Shown here: positions 1 through 11,825 of the stretch, piece after piece
Layout: each line of letters begins with the position of its first letter
How positions within the stretch are numbered: position 1 is the stretch's first letter
Assembly (NCBI GenBank): GCA_905221605.1
Contig: CAJNDS010001757.1
Location: 114,501 to 178,500, forward strand
Direction: 5' to 3'
DNA length: 64,000 bases
Source: Symbiodinium natans
Taxonomy: Eukaryota > Sar > Dinophyceae > Suessiales > Symbiodiniaceae
The notes under the pieces: generated by a model
Databases searched by the model: none
What the model was told of the DNA's origin: nothing
The model's input: only the letters and a program-made list of their open reading frames with translations
Program-made: the position numbers and the translations under genes

Positions 1-4
1 ACAG

Positions 5-66
5 GTTTCCCTAAACCCTAAACCCTAAACCCTAAACCCTAAACCCTAAACCCTAAACCCTAAACC
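5..66. repeat. Telomere-like CCCTAAA array at window edge
   Basis: About eight near-perfect CCCTAAA units. They are followed directly by unique sequence and by a TTTAGGG array of opposite orientation (170-260), so this is an internal array rather than a chromosome end. Confidence 0.9.
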
Positions 67-437
67 AAGGAACTGCTAGGTGGCCATGGCCCTCGGCTGT
101 GACTTTTGGTGGACCACTGGTTGCATGCCCAGCACCCACAACTGCAAGGCACAACAGAGTGTGTATGTGGGTTTAGGGTTTAGGGTTTAGGGCTTAGGGT
201 TTAGGGGCTTAGGGTTTAGGGTTTAGGGTTTGGGGTTTGGGGTTTAGGGTTTAGGGTTTCGGGTTGAGGGAGAAAAAAAGTGTGTAGGCGGGGCCAGAAG
301 GGATGCCATGACAAAGTACTTCGACGCAGGCTTGCAAGTGCGAGGGGCATAGTTGCAGCAAGGTTTGCTAACCCTAAGCCCTAAACCCTGAACCAGAAAA
401 CCTATACCCTAAATAAACCCTGCGTGTAGCTGCCTAG

Positions 438-608
438 CTATGACGAGTAGTTGCGCACAGAAACTCTGCATTTGAAGCCAAGGCTCTTGACTCGAATTTC
501 CTGACCGTCACGACACTGTACACGGTAACGCCCGGCATCTAGGTCTGCTTCGAGAACACGAGCCTCATGGGCAGCACGCACCGAACACTGATGCCAAGCC
601 CTGGACAG
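438..608 (-). CDS. Candidate exon, Tudor-like or unknown
   Basis: The minus strand has an open frame ending in a stop at 438-440. It includes the segments VRAAHEARVLEADLDAGRYR and VQCRDGQEIRVK. The pattern of alternating charged and hydrophobic residues with an aspartate-glycine turn resembles small beta-barrel modules of the Tudor or KOW kind that recur in dinoflagellate proteins. It may be a terminal exon. No neighbouring exon was found to join it to, and telomere-like arrays lie on both sides (360-415 and 658-698). The fold assignment is inference. The frame could also be chance, since GC-rich unique islands here are often open in several frames. Confidence 0.35.
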   Translation of the reverse strand: MSRAWHQCSVRAAHEARVLEADLDAGRYRVQCRDGQEIRVKSLGFKCRVSVRNYSS

Positions 609-698
609 TCTGTACGGAAGCCCGGACGCCTACAGTTCACTTGCCCGCTTGACCCGATTTAGGGTTTAGGGTTTAGGGTTTAGGGTTTAGGGTTTAGG

Positions 699-3096
699 GT
701 CAGTTTTTTTTGCCATTTGTCGCACATGCCCCGCTCGCGTCATATCCGCCCTCCCTCCTTTTGAACGACAAGTGGGGCGAAGGGCGGCAAATGCGGTTTT
801 CCTACATTCCCACCTGAGATTGTTGAACCAGTAGAAGGAAAAAAGGGTGCCTCAGACTGCTTCTATCTGCTTCTTATCTGATAACATAAGAATCACCCCT
901 CAGAAAACTAGATCATCGTTGGGGCCCTAAACCCTAAACCCTAAACCCTAAACCCAGGCGGCTTCATCTAAAGGTTCAAGAGTACAGGCAATCAGGAAGG
1001 CTTATCAGGGTCGGGAAAACATGGCCCCTGCGAGGAAAATTGCCCCAAGGCCCTAAACCTAAACCCTAATAACTAAAAACCCTAAACCCTAAACCTTGTC
1101 CGGGCGGTGCCTACTGCAAGTGCGTGAAACACCCAAAGCAAAGTGCTTGAAACACCCAAAGCAAACAGAGCAAAGACATGCAGAACGCGGGGTTTAGGGT
1201 TTAAGGTTTAGGGTTGAGGGTTTAGGAACACTCCTCATGCAATATGCAAGTCAACGGCAGTCTAAAGGAAAATGGCATTCCAAGACACCAGTTGCCCGTT
1301 GAGCTCCTCGGCACTGAGGCCCCGAAGCCTTCAGCCCAAGACGAACAGTTTAGGGGTTTAGGGGTTTAGGGGTTTAGGGGTTTAGGGGTTTAGGGTTTAG
1401 GGTTTCGGGTTTCGGGTTTAGGGTCGTTCAATGCAACATGCTCGCGCTCAGGCTATAAAGCTATGGATCCGGTACCAGTGCATGAGAGGCTTGGCAAATA
1501 ATCCGCCGAGGCCGGAGGCCGGCCGACGTGCCCGGACTAGGGCGGATTTGGGCCCAGGCATAGGGGGCGGTGTCTGTACACAGCTGGCAAGCAGCAAGCC
1601 TGTTTACCCACTTCCCCTTCTTCCCCTTACCCCCCTCCCCCCCTATCCCCCCTCCCCACCACCCCCCCCCCTCACCCCCACCACCTCTCGCCCCCGCACC
1701 CTTCTTTATCCAACCTCCCATCGTCCGCAAACCCCCCCCTCCCCTACTCCTTCCCCCCCAAACCCCTACCCCCCCTACCCATCCGCCCCCCGCCCTGCGC
1801 TTGTTGCGCGATGGGCATGCCGCCTTCCCCCCCTCACCCCCACTTCCCCTTCCTGCCGCCTCGGTACCCTTGGCGAGGCGGCCTCGCGTTAGCATAAAAT
1901 TATGACACCCCTCCCCGCCTGATGCACGTTCCGCCATCCAGGATGCAGTTTCCTTAGGCAAACACGGCGCTTGGCTTCTTTCCAACTTGACCTTCAGATG
2001 ATCGGAGGCGAAGTGAATAAGAATGGTGCCGATGCTGAAGCGAGGGGCCGCGGGTGGAATGAGAATTGTGGCAAAGCAATGGAACTCATTGATCCCCTCC
2101 CCCTAATATCAACCCCCCCCAACCCCCTAATATGAAACACCCCTATTATAGAGTATCTAGGAAGGGCAATATTTGGGGTTAATATTTGGGAACGCAGAAC
2201 ATCCGGAGCATGGGAAGTGTTGAGGGGAAACCCTCTGCAAGAGCACGCTCGACCTGGTTGGGAGGTTTATGCAAAACCCTAAACCCCAAACCCTTTTTTC
2301 CATCTGGGCTGGGTGGGGAATGCCAGATAAAGCAGCTGCTGGTACAACGGGATCAGCTCTGCTGGCTGGCACGCCATACACGCGCTACATACTCGACTGG
2401 AACGCTTTCAAACATGACAACCACGAGATCGCGTAGATGATGAACCCTAAACCCTAAACCCTAAACCCTAAACCCTAAACCCTAAAGTTGGAGGCGGGCG
2501 CTGCTCCACTGTGTGCCATGTGTAGTTCCGGGTGCCCATGGTGCCAAGAGCCCCAAGTCCCAATGCCCAAAGCTCCCAAGCGGGAAGAGTCGTCACCGAT
2601 GAACCACTCAGACTCGGAACTAAACCCTAAACCCTAAACCCTAAACCCTCTCGAACAGCAAAGAGAGGGGGGGGGGGGGCGTGGGGGTCCCGGGGTGAGG
2701 GAAGCTTTCGAATCTCATACAAAACGCTTTGAACCCATGACCCCAAGCACTAATCCCGAAAGCCCCAACACCAGCGAAGCCAAGTAAGTTCCCTTGCATG
2801 ATGAAGTGAGCCGAGCTGCTCGGCGAGATGTAGATCATTTTGGAGCTTTTGCGCAGAATGGCCATGTAATTTCCTCTCTGGTCCAGTGACAGTGTGAGCA
2901 TCCAAAACCTGAGCCCTTAGGTGAATTCCGACGACCTTCAGAAAGCGTGTCGAACCAGCATCGCAGCCTGACAAGGGTGACACATTAAAACAACATGAAT
3001 GGAACGGTCAAACCTGAAATGCAAACCCATCAGAACTAACAAACATGAACCACCTAGAAATACAATGGGCTGGACTTCACCACGACTACCACGAAA

Positions 3097-3097
<1 letters not shown>
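699..3097. other. Unique islands between telomere arrays, no supported gene
   Basis: Short unique stretches alternate with arrays, for example at 908-955, 1188-1225, 1350-1423, 2442-2486 and 2620-2650. There is a C-rich pyrimidine tract at 1610-1790. Open frames on both strands are of similar quality and none shows a recognisable domain. A minus-strand helical segment near 2775-2925 is the most gene-like part but has no independent support. Confidence 0.6.

Positions 3098-3143
<46 letters not shown>
3098..3143. repeat. GAC trinucleotide microsatellite
   Basis: About fifteen uninterrupted CGA/GAC units, read as poly-aspartate in one plus frame. It lies in a unique island between arrays. Confidence 0.95.
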
Positions 3144-4967
3144 CACCCCAGTAGGAGTAATCGAGTAGAACTTGTCAAAGGTCATCGAAGTAGTCATAGA
3201 CATAGCCACCGTAGCAGCAGGGCGCCACAAGGGTTCAGCACCAAAGCCCCCTAAACCCTAAACCCTAAACCCTAAACCCTAAACCCTCAGCCCTGAACCA
3301 CCATCAACAGCGGCCCGGAGAGCGCCCAAACCCATCCCCAGGTCCTGAGTCTGGCTGAAAGCCCATGATGTCGGCAGTCTGCCCATTCCTCAGGGTTTAG
3401 GGTTTAGGGTTTAGGGTTAAGGTTTTTGGATGCTCAAGCAGTTTGGGTTGTTTGGGGTACTAGCAGCGGTTCAAGGAAATAAGGTGTCCAAATTTCTCGC
3501 GCTCTGCGCGCGTGCCGTTGGGGGGATTGTGAGGGAATTGAGGTGCGGGGGGGTGGGGGGGGGGGGACAAATTTTGAGTTTAAACGCCCCCAGGCCCCTA
3601 AACCCTAAACCGATACCCTAAACCCTAAACCCTAAACCCCGCCAGGCCAAGGATCAGGTGTGGCTGAGCCGTCAGGCCCTGAACCGTCATCCCACAGTGC
3701 TGAGTGAGGTTCTCTGGCTTGACCTTGGGCGGGCGATGTGGGTTTCGGTTTAGGGTTTAGGGTTTAGGGTTTAGGGTTTAAGGTTTAGGGTTTAGGGTTT
3801 AGGGTTTACCCTCATGCCGCAAACAGCCCATTGTATCTCTTGGCTCTTCTGCTATCGGTGCTAGGACTGAATGTGCCAGACCTCTCCACACGATTCACAG
3901 ATGCTGAAGATATCTGAAGATGTTCCCATGTTGAGGGCTACAAAGACAAAGGTCAAGACCTCCACAGGACATAGACGATACACTTGGAACCTGCCCTCGG
4001 GTGTCGAAGAAGATGCCCCAGTTGACTCTCCAGCTAGAATCGCACATGCCCAAAACGCCCCGAGTTGCGCCACCACTCTGACCGAAGAAGGGTTTCGGGC
4101 CAAATGTGGCGTGAATCGAGTTTGGTCAGAAGCCAAAACCTACATAATTACGGTGACGGGGACTACGGCTTGTGAGCCACATTCTGCCAAACCTCCCCTA
4201 CCCCCGCCCCAAAATATTGAAAGAAAACGCAGAAGACAGGCTGCACAGATCACGGGACCGTCGCTCCGCATCTTCACGTCATACCGACCTCCCCGCACCG
4301 GCGGGGATGGTTTTGAAAGGGCCGAGTAAGAGGCGCACAGGCCCTTGTAAGGATGTGTGTAAGTGTATGGCCGATCAGCAATGTGACAGCACGCCCAGCC
4401 AGCGCAGGGGAAAACTCAGCTCTCATGAGTCCGTCCGCTCCCAACCCACTGCTGCAAATCCGCAGAAAGTCTCCTGACGAGCTCAAGGCTTCCGAGCCTC
4501 AAACCTGACTACGGAAGCGCAAAGCGAGAAAGCGAGCCCCCGCCTTTCGCGGCATCGTAGCCCAAGACCTGCGCCTTCTTACCGTTGTGCTCCACCGCCT
4601 ATCACAAGGATCCAGGCCCCTTGACTTGAGGAACTGCACTGGACTCAAAAGACACAGGGGCATCGCTACTACCATTGTGTTTGGGCATTACGTGGCCGCG
4701 GGCAGGGCTTGCTCTAGCTGCTCAAGATTGAGCTTCAGGATGCTGGAATAATAAGGGTTTTTGAGGGTTTTTGTGAGGTTTTTGCCATACCTCATGAGCT
4801 CCACACCCCCGCGGGTTGCCTCAACCAGCCCATGAACGGTCACCATCTTCCCACGAGGAAGAGCGAATGGGTTCCTCGAGGTTGGGCTCCTGGGATGCGC
4901 AGGGTCTGCGTGAAGCTGAAAGTTCTCAAAACCTTATATCAAGGGACTAAAGGAGGGACCCTGACTT
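3144..4967. other. Arrays and unique sequence, no supported gene
   Basis: Telomere-like arrays occur at 3250-3290, 3393-3425, 3595-3640 and 3750-3810. From 3840 to 4740 the DNA is unique, with open frames on both strands at 3861-4329. Neither strand gives a domain, so no gene is called. Confidence 0.5.
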
Positions 4968-5076
4968 AGTAGCCCAGTAACCATACTATAATAAGGGAAC
5001 CCTTTGTTTCGTTGGGGTTACTTTGTAAGGGAACCCAGAACCCAAAAAAAAGGCAAAGGGTACCACTGGGCTACCA
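4968..5076. mobile_element. Short inverted-repeat element (MITE-like)
   Basis: Imperfect terminal inverted repeats (TAGCCCAGTAACC on the left, GGTACCACTGGGCTA on the right) enclose about 80 bp. The octamer GAGGGACC lies just outside on both sides in direct orientation and could be a target duplication. It has no coding capacity. Confidence 0.4.
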
Positions 5077-5342
5077 AGCTTATGAGGGACCTTAGGGCTT
5101 CTTCAGGGGTTTGTTTTAGGGTTTAGGGACTTAGGACTTAGGGTTTAGGGTTTAGGGTTTAGGTGGGTCCCTCCTTATACCACTTTATTCTCAGAACCCT
5201 CCTCTCCGTCGACATGCGCACGCCGCTAGTCTCGGCCTGAGCTCTAGGACTCGAGGACTTGCAAGGCCCGTTGCAAGGTCGGAAGGAGTGCCCATATGGC
5301 GTCCGCATGTGTACCCACATGTGTCCACACGTGCCCATGTGA

Positions 5343-5410
5343 TACTTGGAGGTTCATGGTACTTAACAACCATTTCTAACTGTACTTATTATCGGTGACA
5401 GTACCTAGTG
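5343..5410. mobile_element. Fragment of the CTTGGAGGTTCATGG element family
   Basis: This contains ACTTGGAGGTTCATGGTACT, the terminus of the element seen complete at 57,489-57,626. The other end is not recognisable here. Confidence 0.45.
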
Positions 5411-5529
5411 CGTGACGGGCGCGTTCTCTTGCTTTCTGGGAAGGGAGGCTGGGGGTGTGAGGGGTGGGCGGGGGGGGGGGGAGTAATTCTACACCTTGTC
5501 CAGCCCCGTTACAAAGCCACAATCGTAGT

Positions 5530-5872
5530 AGTAATAGCAAGAACAGTAGGAATAGAGACAATACGAATAATAGGAATAATAATAACAATAATAATAATAG
5601 TAAAAATAGTAATAAAAGTCATAATAGTCATATTAGTAATGATAGTAGTGATAGTAATAATAGCAATAATAATAATAGAAATAATTGTAACAATGGTAAT
5701 AATAATAATCATAATAATAACAATAGTCAAACTAGTAATGCTAGGAGTAATAGTAGTAATAGTAAAAATAGTAGTAAGAATAAGAACATTAACAGAAGGA
5801 AAACTTGTCATCAGAGTAAGAATGGTAATGGGAATATGAGTAATCATAGGAATAACAGCAATAATAGCAATA
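5530..5872. repeat. Degenerate AAT-type trinucleotide tract
   Basis: About 340 bp of AAT, AGT and AAC triplets in shifting order. It reads as asparagine/serine, isoleucine or similar low-complexity peptide in every frame on both strands, so the apparent frames are artefacts. Confidence 0.9.
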
Positions 5873-7294
5873 TCGGAGCTCCTGCAAAGCTTTGCAAAGC
5901 TGCATACAAGTGCAGCTGAACGAAGTTTGTAAAACGCAGCGCTCGAAAAAGTGGCTTTTCCCTAGACGGGAGCGTCATTGTCCCTTAGAAATAGACACTG
6001 TTGCACACTTTCCGCCCCCATGATGAAGTAATTCTCACGCATGAATATGCGTCTTCCCTAGGTTTGGCACATTCCTGGTTCTTGCAATGCCACCAAATGC
6101 ACGTCTCACACCAGGCGCTGTTACCTTATTATAACCCACTTATGAGCCTCTTAAGTGCCCGAATACGGTTATAGTTGGGTTATGAGTGCAGTTACAATTG
6201 GGCTAGTAAGTACTGTGCCAGTAACAATGGCAGAAGCCCGGGCGGAAGCCGAGTTTCGGTTGGGTCTTTCGCTGGCGCTTGCGCTGGCAGACGTCGGAGT
6301 TGACCGCCGAGTAGAGCTGTTCAAGGTCGAGCTCCTGCTTCAGGTTCGGGACTCAAGAAGGGGACCCTTACAAGGGACCTGAGAGGTTCTTTAGGGGTGA
6401 TTTAAACTTTGGCTGTTTGCCCACTACACATCAAGATTGGCATGGGTGAAGTGCAGCACAAATCCAGAGCATCGGGATTCATGTTGGAACTCAGGGCGAG
6501 ATAGCTAGTGTTTGGCGCACGCAAGGAGCCACAAGTATGAGCGCATCAGCTGCAGCCATCACATTTCCCTCAGCGGGTCCAGCGCTAGGAGAGTCCATCT
6601 GCGCACATGCCGCAAGGGAAATTGAAGCCCCTTCTCAGTACAGTAGGCCTTCATGACAAGGAAACCCGCAACCATCCCCCATCATCCCCCAGCATGTCCA
6701 ATTGTACTGGGTTTTACGTAGCTTTTCAATCCCACCCTAAACTCTACACCCTAAACCCTAAACCCTAAACCCTACACCCTACACCCTAAACCCTAAACCC
6801 TGGCCGGCCTTTCCCAAGCCTCCGAAGAGCTTGTCGCTGCAGCCGGGCAGCCGGCCACCCGGGAAGCCTCATGTCTTGCCAAGCAAGGGTCCTAGCCCTT
6901 AGGGCTTATTAGGGTTTAGCGTTTAGGGTTTAGGGGTTAGGGTTTCAATCAAGCAGCGCTTACAACCTGTGAACCCCGATTGACGTTTTGAAGGCCCCCA
7001 ATTGCAACATCTCTGAGCTTTTCGGCCTATGCTGTGGTCTAGCTGGGGAACTTCCACCGTAAGAGGTTTTCAAGGCCTCGGGCTTGGGGCTCAAGTTTGT
7101 GGATGCGTGTTGTGCCAGCCATGAAAAGAGCCAAGAGGTCGAGGAAGCTGTGGCTAAGGGGTTTCGGGGACTCTGGGGTGCGGAGAAGGGGCCAAAAAGG
7201 AAGTCGATCTCCTCCGCACTGATGCGGCTGTTCTTGGTGCCTCCAGGGGCTCAGATTCAGAGCTCTGACCTCGTGCCCACGGCCATGCCCGAAA
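5873..7294. other. Unique sequence with two arrays, no supported gene
   Basis: The stretch 6125-6240 shares TTATAACCCACTTATGAGCC with the interior of the element at 57.5 kb. Telomere-like arrays lie at 6735-6800 and 6905-6945. No domain is seen in any frame. Confidence 0.5.
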
Positions 7295-7401
7295 GGGTAT
7301 TTCCCAAAATAGAGGTACCCTGTTATGCCCCCAAATAGAATAGAATCCCCCTTACAGGGACCCCCCGAAAGGGTACCCCTATTATTTTCGGAAATCCCCA
7401 T
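7295..7401. mobile_element. MITE family A copy (GGGTTTCCGAAA termini)
   Basis: The left end reads GGGTATTTCCCAAAATAGAG and the right end is its imperfect complement, closing with TTCGGAAATCCCC. The interior holds AATAGAATCCCCCTTA, as in the other copies of this roughly 100-bp family. Confidence 0.6.
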
Positions 7402-7516
7402 AAAGGGCGGTCTATGACCAAATGACTGAGCTGCTCTGCTCCGACCAAAGTCGACCAGAAGAAACTGAAGAAACAGTTGCCAGGGCCCTTAACAGGTCCC
7501 TTGCCAGGTTCCAAGA

Positions 7517-7602
7517 AACCCTAACCCTAAACCCTAAACCCTAAACCCTAAACCCTAAACCCTAAGCCCTAAGCCCTAAGCCCTAAACCCTAAACCCTAA
7601 AC
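7517..7602. repeat. Telomere-like array CCCTAAA
   Basis: About twelve units, some CCCTAAG. It lies just downstream (on the minus strand) of the DnaJ exons. Confidence 0.9.
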
Positions 7603-7816
7603 CGACTCACGCCCTCCGCTTGGCACAAGGCTGCTCCAAAGGTCCAATGCCATTGTGGTGTGTCTGAAGGTGTGCTGAAGGAAACAACTGAATTGGACTT
7701 AGGGTTTAGGGTTTAGGGTTTAAGGTTTAAGGTTTAGGGTTTGGGGTTTAGGGTTTAGGGTTTAGGGTGAATAGGATTAGTGCTCAGACCTGGGGATAGT
7801 GCTTGTTCATGCCTAC

Positions 7817-8427
7817 CAGCGGGAGCTCCGCCTTTGGGCAAGTCTTGCTGCATGGCATGCTTGCCGAAGTTGTCATATGTCGTTCTCTTCTCCGGATCAT
7901 GCAGCGTCTCGTAGGCCTGTCACGTGGGGATGACAGCGGAGGATATGGGCTCGTATGAGGGGTTTTGGGGGTTAGGGGTTTAGGGTTTAGGTTTTGCAGA
8001 TGCTGTCTCCTACAAGCTGCGACTCCATACTCGGCTGGAATAGCTAGCAGCTAGGGTTCAAGGACAAAGGGTTCAAGGACAAGCCAGGAGAGGGTTTAGG
8101 GTTTAGGGTTGAGGGTTGAGGGTTTAGGGCTTAGGGCTACACCTTCGCCCCCCCAGCGCGACAGCCCAAACGGCCTCTGAAATCTGCTTGAACTTGGCCT
8201 CGGAGTCGCTCTTGTTCTCCTCTAGGGGCAAGGCGAAGATTCGTGGCGCTAAACCCTAAACCCTAAACCCTAAACCCTAAACCCCCAAACATCCCGAAAC
8301 CACCTCAGCGGCCAGCCCCATGGCCAGCCTGCTGCTTGTCAGGGTGGTACTGCAGCGCGAGCTTTCGATAGGCCTTGGTCACCTCGCTGTTGCTTGCATC
8401 TCGAGGCAGGCCCAGCACCTGCAGCTC
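7817..8427 (-). CDS. DnaJ/Hsp40 J-domain gene segment, three exons
   Basis: Three minus-strand exons join in frame into an almost complete J domain. Exon 1 (8427-8329) carries [20 protein letters not shown] and then the catalytic QYHPDK loop. Exon 2 (8219-8175, 45 bp) reads [15 protein letters not shown]. Exon 3 (7916-7817) reads [20 protein letters not shown]. The joined order is helix I-II, HPD, helix III ([11 protein letters not shown]) and helix IV (DPEKRTTYD), as in known J domains, which stimulate Hsp70 ATPase. Both introns start with GC (CAG/GCTGGC and GAG/GCCGTT) and end in AG. Intron 1 (8220-8328) and intron 2 (7917-8174) each contain telomere-like arrays. The donor after exon 3 is probably GTAGGC. 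Exons before and after this segment were not identified, so the class of J protein and its location are unknown. The start codon is not in this segment. Confidence 0.85.
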
Positions 8428-8468
8428 TGAAGGGCCGAGGGCAACTTGAGACTTGCGACCGTTGGTGT

Positions 8469-8575
8469 TAGAGTTTAGGGTTTAGGGTTTAGGGTTTAGG
8501 GTTTAGGGTTTAGGGTTTAGGGTTTAGGGTTTAGGGTTTAGGGTTTAGGGTTTAGGGTTTAGGGTTTAGGGTTTG
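8469..8575. repeat. Telomere-like array TTTAGGG
   Basis: About fifteen uninterrupted units directly upstream of the DnaJ exons on the minus strand. Confidence 0.95.
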
Positions 8576-8944
8576 GTTGGCACGAGGGGTTTGCGGTTTG
8601 CAGGGTCTCACAGCCAAGACTGGCAGAGGCAAGCTCGGCATGCACGTGGGCACTCCTTGCACAGCCACAAGCACAGGACCACCAAAAACGCCCGGCAACG
8701 ACTTCAAGCCAGTATACCCAAAACAACAGCAGGCCAACAACTCGTCTCTTTGCTTACCAGAGCTTCTGCACATTCGGGTTTTCAGGCCTTGAGGAGGACT
8801 TCGGGTGCAGTTAGAAGAGCTCAAAGCTTAATTCAAGTGTGAGCCCGGGCTGTGCCTGGTAGTAGTCATCCGAGTCCACATTTGAGATCCTTCTGATGCT
8901 TCGGGTCCAAGGATAGCAAGACATCGCGGGAGGGGCAGGGGCAA

Positions 8945-9210
8945 ACACAATGCCCGCATCATGGGGCTTGCAAAGGAGTTGAGAAAGGATTCATATGCCT
9001 TTGAAGCAGGCGATGCACGTCAGCACAAAAAACAAAACAGGGCAGGGCAGCCGGGACTAAAACAAGCTGGGGGGGGGGGGGGTTGGGGGGGGGGGCCAGA
9101 GCCATTTGCAGAACACAATGCTCGCATGATGGGGCTTGGAAGGGATTCATATGCTTTGAAGCAAGCATTGCACGGCTTGATGCTTTGAAGCAAGCTTTGC
9201 ACGGCTTAAA
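8945..9210. repeat. Imperfect direct duplication
   Basis: The stretch at 8945-9020 (ACACAATGCCCGCATCATGG, then TTCATATGCCTTTGAAGC) recurs at 9112-9175, and its end is repeated again at 9178-9205. A G-run of about 11 lies between the copies. Confidence 0.7.
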
Positions 9211-9847
9211 ACCAGGTCCTAACATTCAACATGTATATGTGCGTGCGCGTGATGTATATCTATGGTGTACAACAACTATAATATACACTAATTTGCACTT
9301 ATGCTATTGTCTGCGATGCATTATCTCATATAAATCTAAATCTATCTGTCTATCTATCTATATCTATATATATATATATATATATATATATTACAATTTA
9401 TGCTAAACATGTTATATACAACTGCATATACAAACACACATGGTGTTTTCACTTCATTTTATATTATATTACATGTTATCTTATCTTCTTTTCGTCTATC
9501 CATCCTGGCGTCCTTGCTTCCTTCCTCCTTTCTTCCTTCCCTCTCTTCCTTACTATTTTGCAGCTTCCCCTTGCCAAAACCTAAGGCAACGGACGATTTC
9601 CTCTCACTCACATGGAGGTTTTCCTAGCAAGAACCAAGAAAGCGGACAACATACAAATACCCGAACCCCCCCCCCCCCCCTCCAAAAAGAACGACTCCAA
9701 AATAAACCTTCCCCCAAGCCACAAACCCCAAGAACAAGTGCATGCATCATTTGAGCAATGACGCAGCAAATGTCGATTGCTGGCTTTGGACGTCCTTTCC
9801 GGCCCTGCACTATAGTCACTATCGAAACGACAAACCGAATGACTACT
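9211..9847. other. AT-rich low-complexity region
   Basis: This is much more AT-rich than its surroundings. It includes a TCTA/TA microsatellite at 9340-9391 and a CTTCC-rich pyrimidine tract at 9500-9570, followed by a C-run at 9667. No gene is seen. Confidence 0.7.
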
Positions 9848-9945
9848 TTTGCTTAAGAGCCCACCAAAAAACAAAAGATTATAATCCAAGATTGCCCCTA
9901 TACGGAAGAATCTCTCATTTTTGGGGGGGTTCTCAAGGCAATTCG
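9848..9945. mobile_element. MITE family B copy 1 (TTGCTTAAGAACCCC termini)
   Basis: The left end reads TTTTGCTTAAGAGCCC and the right end GGGGGTTCTCAAGGCAA, its imperfect complement. It resembles the copies at 14.5 and 15.5 kb in length and interior (GGAAGAAT near the middle right). Confidence 0.55.
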
Positions 9946-10055
9946 TGGAGGACTGACCCAGGCAGCCTTGTCATTCCGACCGGTAGTTCAGGAGCAATGT
10001 CCTTTTCCTACCAGGGTCCGACCCTGAGGGCCCAAAGGGCGGCGGATGGACGATG

Positions 10056-10320
10056 ACAAGGGTTTAGGGTTTAGGGTTTAGGGTTTAGGTTGAGGGTTTA
10101 GGGCCCAAAGGGCGGCGGATGGACCACGACATGCCTAGGGCTGCGGGAAGCGCGTGCCAAGAGCATTTGAAGTTGGGGTGCTCCCCGTTTATACTAACAG
10201 AACAGTGTTTCCTAGGGAGGGTTTAGGGTTTAGGGTTTAGGGTTTAGGGTTTAGGGTTTAGGGTTTAGGGTTTAGGGTTTACACCAAGTTCAGGGTTTAA
10301 GGTTTAGGGTTTAGGGTTTA
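10056..10320. repeat. Telomere arrays with a duplicated spacer
   Basis: TTTAGGG arrays lie at 10,060-10,100, 10,219-10,280 and 10,292-10,320. The spacer GGGCCCAAAGGGCGGCGGAT at 10,028 is repeated at 10,101, so array and flank were probably duplicated together. Confidence 0.75.
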
Positions 10321-10609
10321 CAAGCGACGCGGGACCAGTGACTTGAAATCACTGCAGGGATGGGCAGCGCAGGCACACACAGACATGCATGTGTGCGTGA
10401 GTCTGCTTGCGTTCGCTACCGTAGGTGCCCCTCTTTCACATGGTACTATCCCTTGGCACCCAGCATCCTAAAAGTTCCTAGGTCCCAGCACCCACTTGCA
10501 AAGTGTATGCCTACACCCGAAACCCCAAACCCCAAACCCCAAACCCTAAACCCTAAACCCTGCTTTGCAGCAAACCCTAAACCCTAAACCCTAAACCCTT
10601 CGTAATTTC

Positions 10610-10727
10610 ATGTTTCGGGCCATTAAGGTGACAGGTTTGGCACCTGGGCGCTCAAATGCTATGCTCAGTGCGCGGCTGAACTTCACGGACCGCCTGATAT
10701 TCGCCATTGAGAACAGAGACCCGGGTT
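10610..10727 (+). CDS. Weak exon candidate, unknown
   Basis: A plus-strand frame opens with ATG and contains FRAIKVTGLAPGRSNAMLSA. It runs into the telomere array after an apparent GAGAACAGAGACCC end. No donor consensus, domain or partner exon was found. It is listed only because it is the cleanest frame in this island. Confidence 0.2.
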
Positions 10728-11629
10728 TAGGGTTTAGGGTTTAGGGTTTTCTGCTTTCGGGTTTAGGGTTTAGGGTTTAGGGGGGTGTACCAGGATGGGC
10801 GAGTATACCCTATGATCCCTTTAAAGGCCCTTTATCGGGTTCATTAAGGGGATTTCTAAGGCCTAATAGCCCAGGTATGGGGCGAAGGTGCGACTCGGTG
10901 GCTTGAACACTCTGCTCAGGGTCTGAAGGGGGTTGTAGCTTCGGGCGAGTGAAGTTTGGCCTTGTCCAGTCGCATCCAGAACCTTTAGGGTTTAGGGTTT
11001 AGGGCTAGGGGCCTTTACTTGTCAGCAATCCCTGCTGTTGGGGACTGCGTGCTGGGCCGAGCCCGCCTCGGGACGCAACTCCAACCATTCCAAATGTGCT
11101 TTCGGCATTTCACCATTTCCCTTTTATGGTTCGCATGTCCGTTTGACCTGCTTTCAGCACCACCCCCTAGCTGCGCACGAAATGGCGTTCGATCTCTTGC
11201 GAGTGTCTGAGAGGAAACTGATCTTGGAACGCTTGTCGCGGTAAGAGGTTGGCCACAAGGGCCTCGTTGTATACGCTCGGACAAACACATGGAAAGACAG
11301 AAACAGATTTGAAAGAAAAAACAGGCGAGCGAGCGCACAAACTAATTCGTGCAATCCTCCCTGATATTGTTCGCGCCTCCTTGTCTCTGCACAACAAAAC
11401 TTCTGGCATTTACATGCATTTATCGCAAAGGCTCTTGGGCAGCAGCCATGTGGACAAGAAGGCACTTGATTTCAGCGGACACGTTGAAGCCGTTTGCGCT
11501 GTTCGTCGTTGGCCAGCGGCCCCAAGGAAAACTCCGCCCACAAGCCTGAAGAACTTGAAGGGCCGTGCTCGTACCCATGGTACCCAATCTGCCCAAGCGC
11601 TCCAGAACTTCCCCGCGCACGTGCTGGCA
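10728..11629. other. Arrays and unique sequence, no supported gene
   Basis: Short TTTAGGG arrays lie at 10,724-10,780 and 10,985-11,005. The stretch 11,015-11,600 is unique and open in several frames on both strands without a domain. Confidence 0.5.
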
Positions 11630-11825
11630 CGCACGCACGCACGCATGCAGCACACACGCACACACGCACACACGCACACACGCACACACGCACACACGCA
11701 CACACGCACACACGCACACACACACGCACACACGCACACACGCACACACGCACACACGCACACACGCACACACGCACACACGCACACACGCACACACGCA
11801 CACACGCACACACGCACCCACGCAC
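11630..11825. repeat. ACACACGC-type microsatellite
   Basis: About 190 bp of CACACG/CACGCA units, grading into irregular CA/CG-rich sequence to about 12,000. It gives apparent Thr-Arg-Thr-His or Cys-Val-Arg-Val proteins in all frames, which are artefacts. Confidence 0.95.

Noticed and set aside
1-66. True chromosome-end telomere
   Set aside because: Short array followed by unique DNA and arrays of the opposite orientation; the same arrays occur all through the window.
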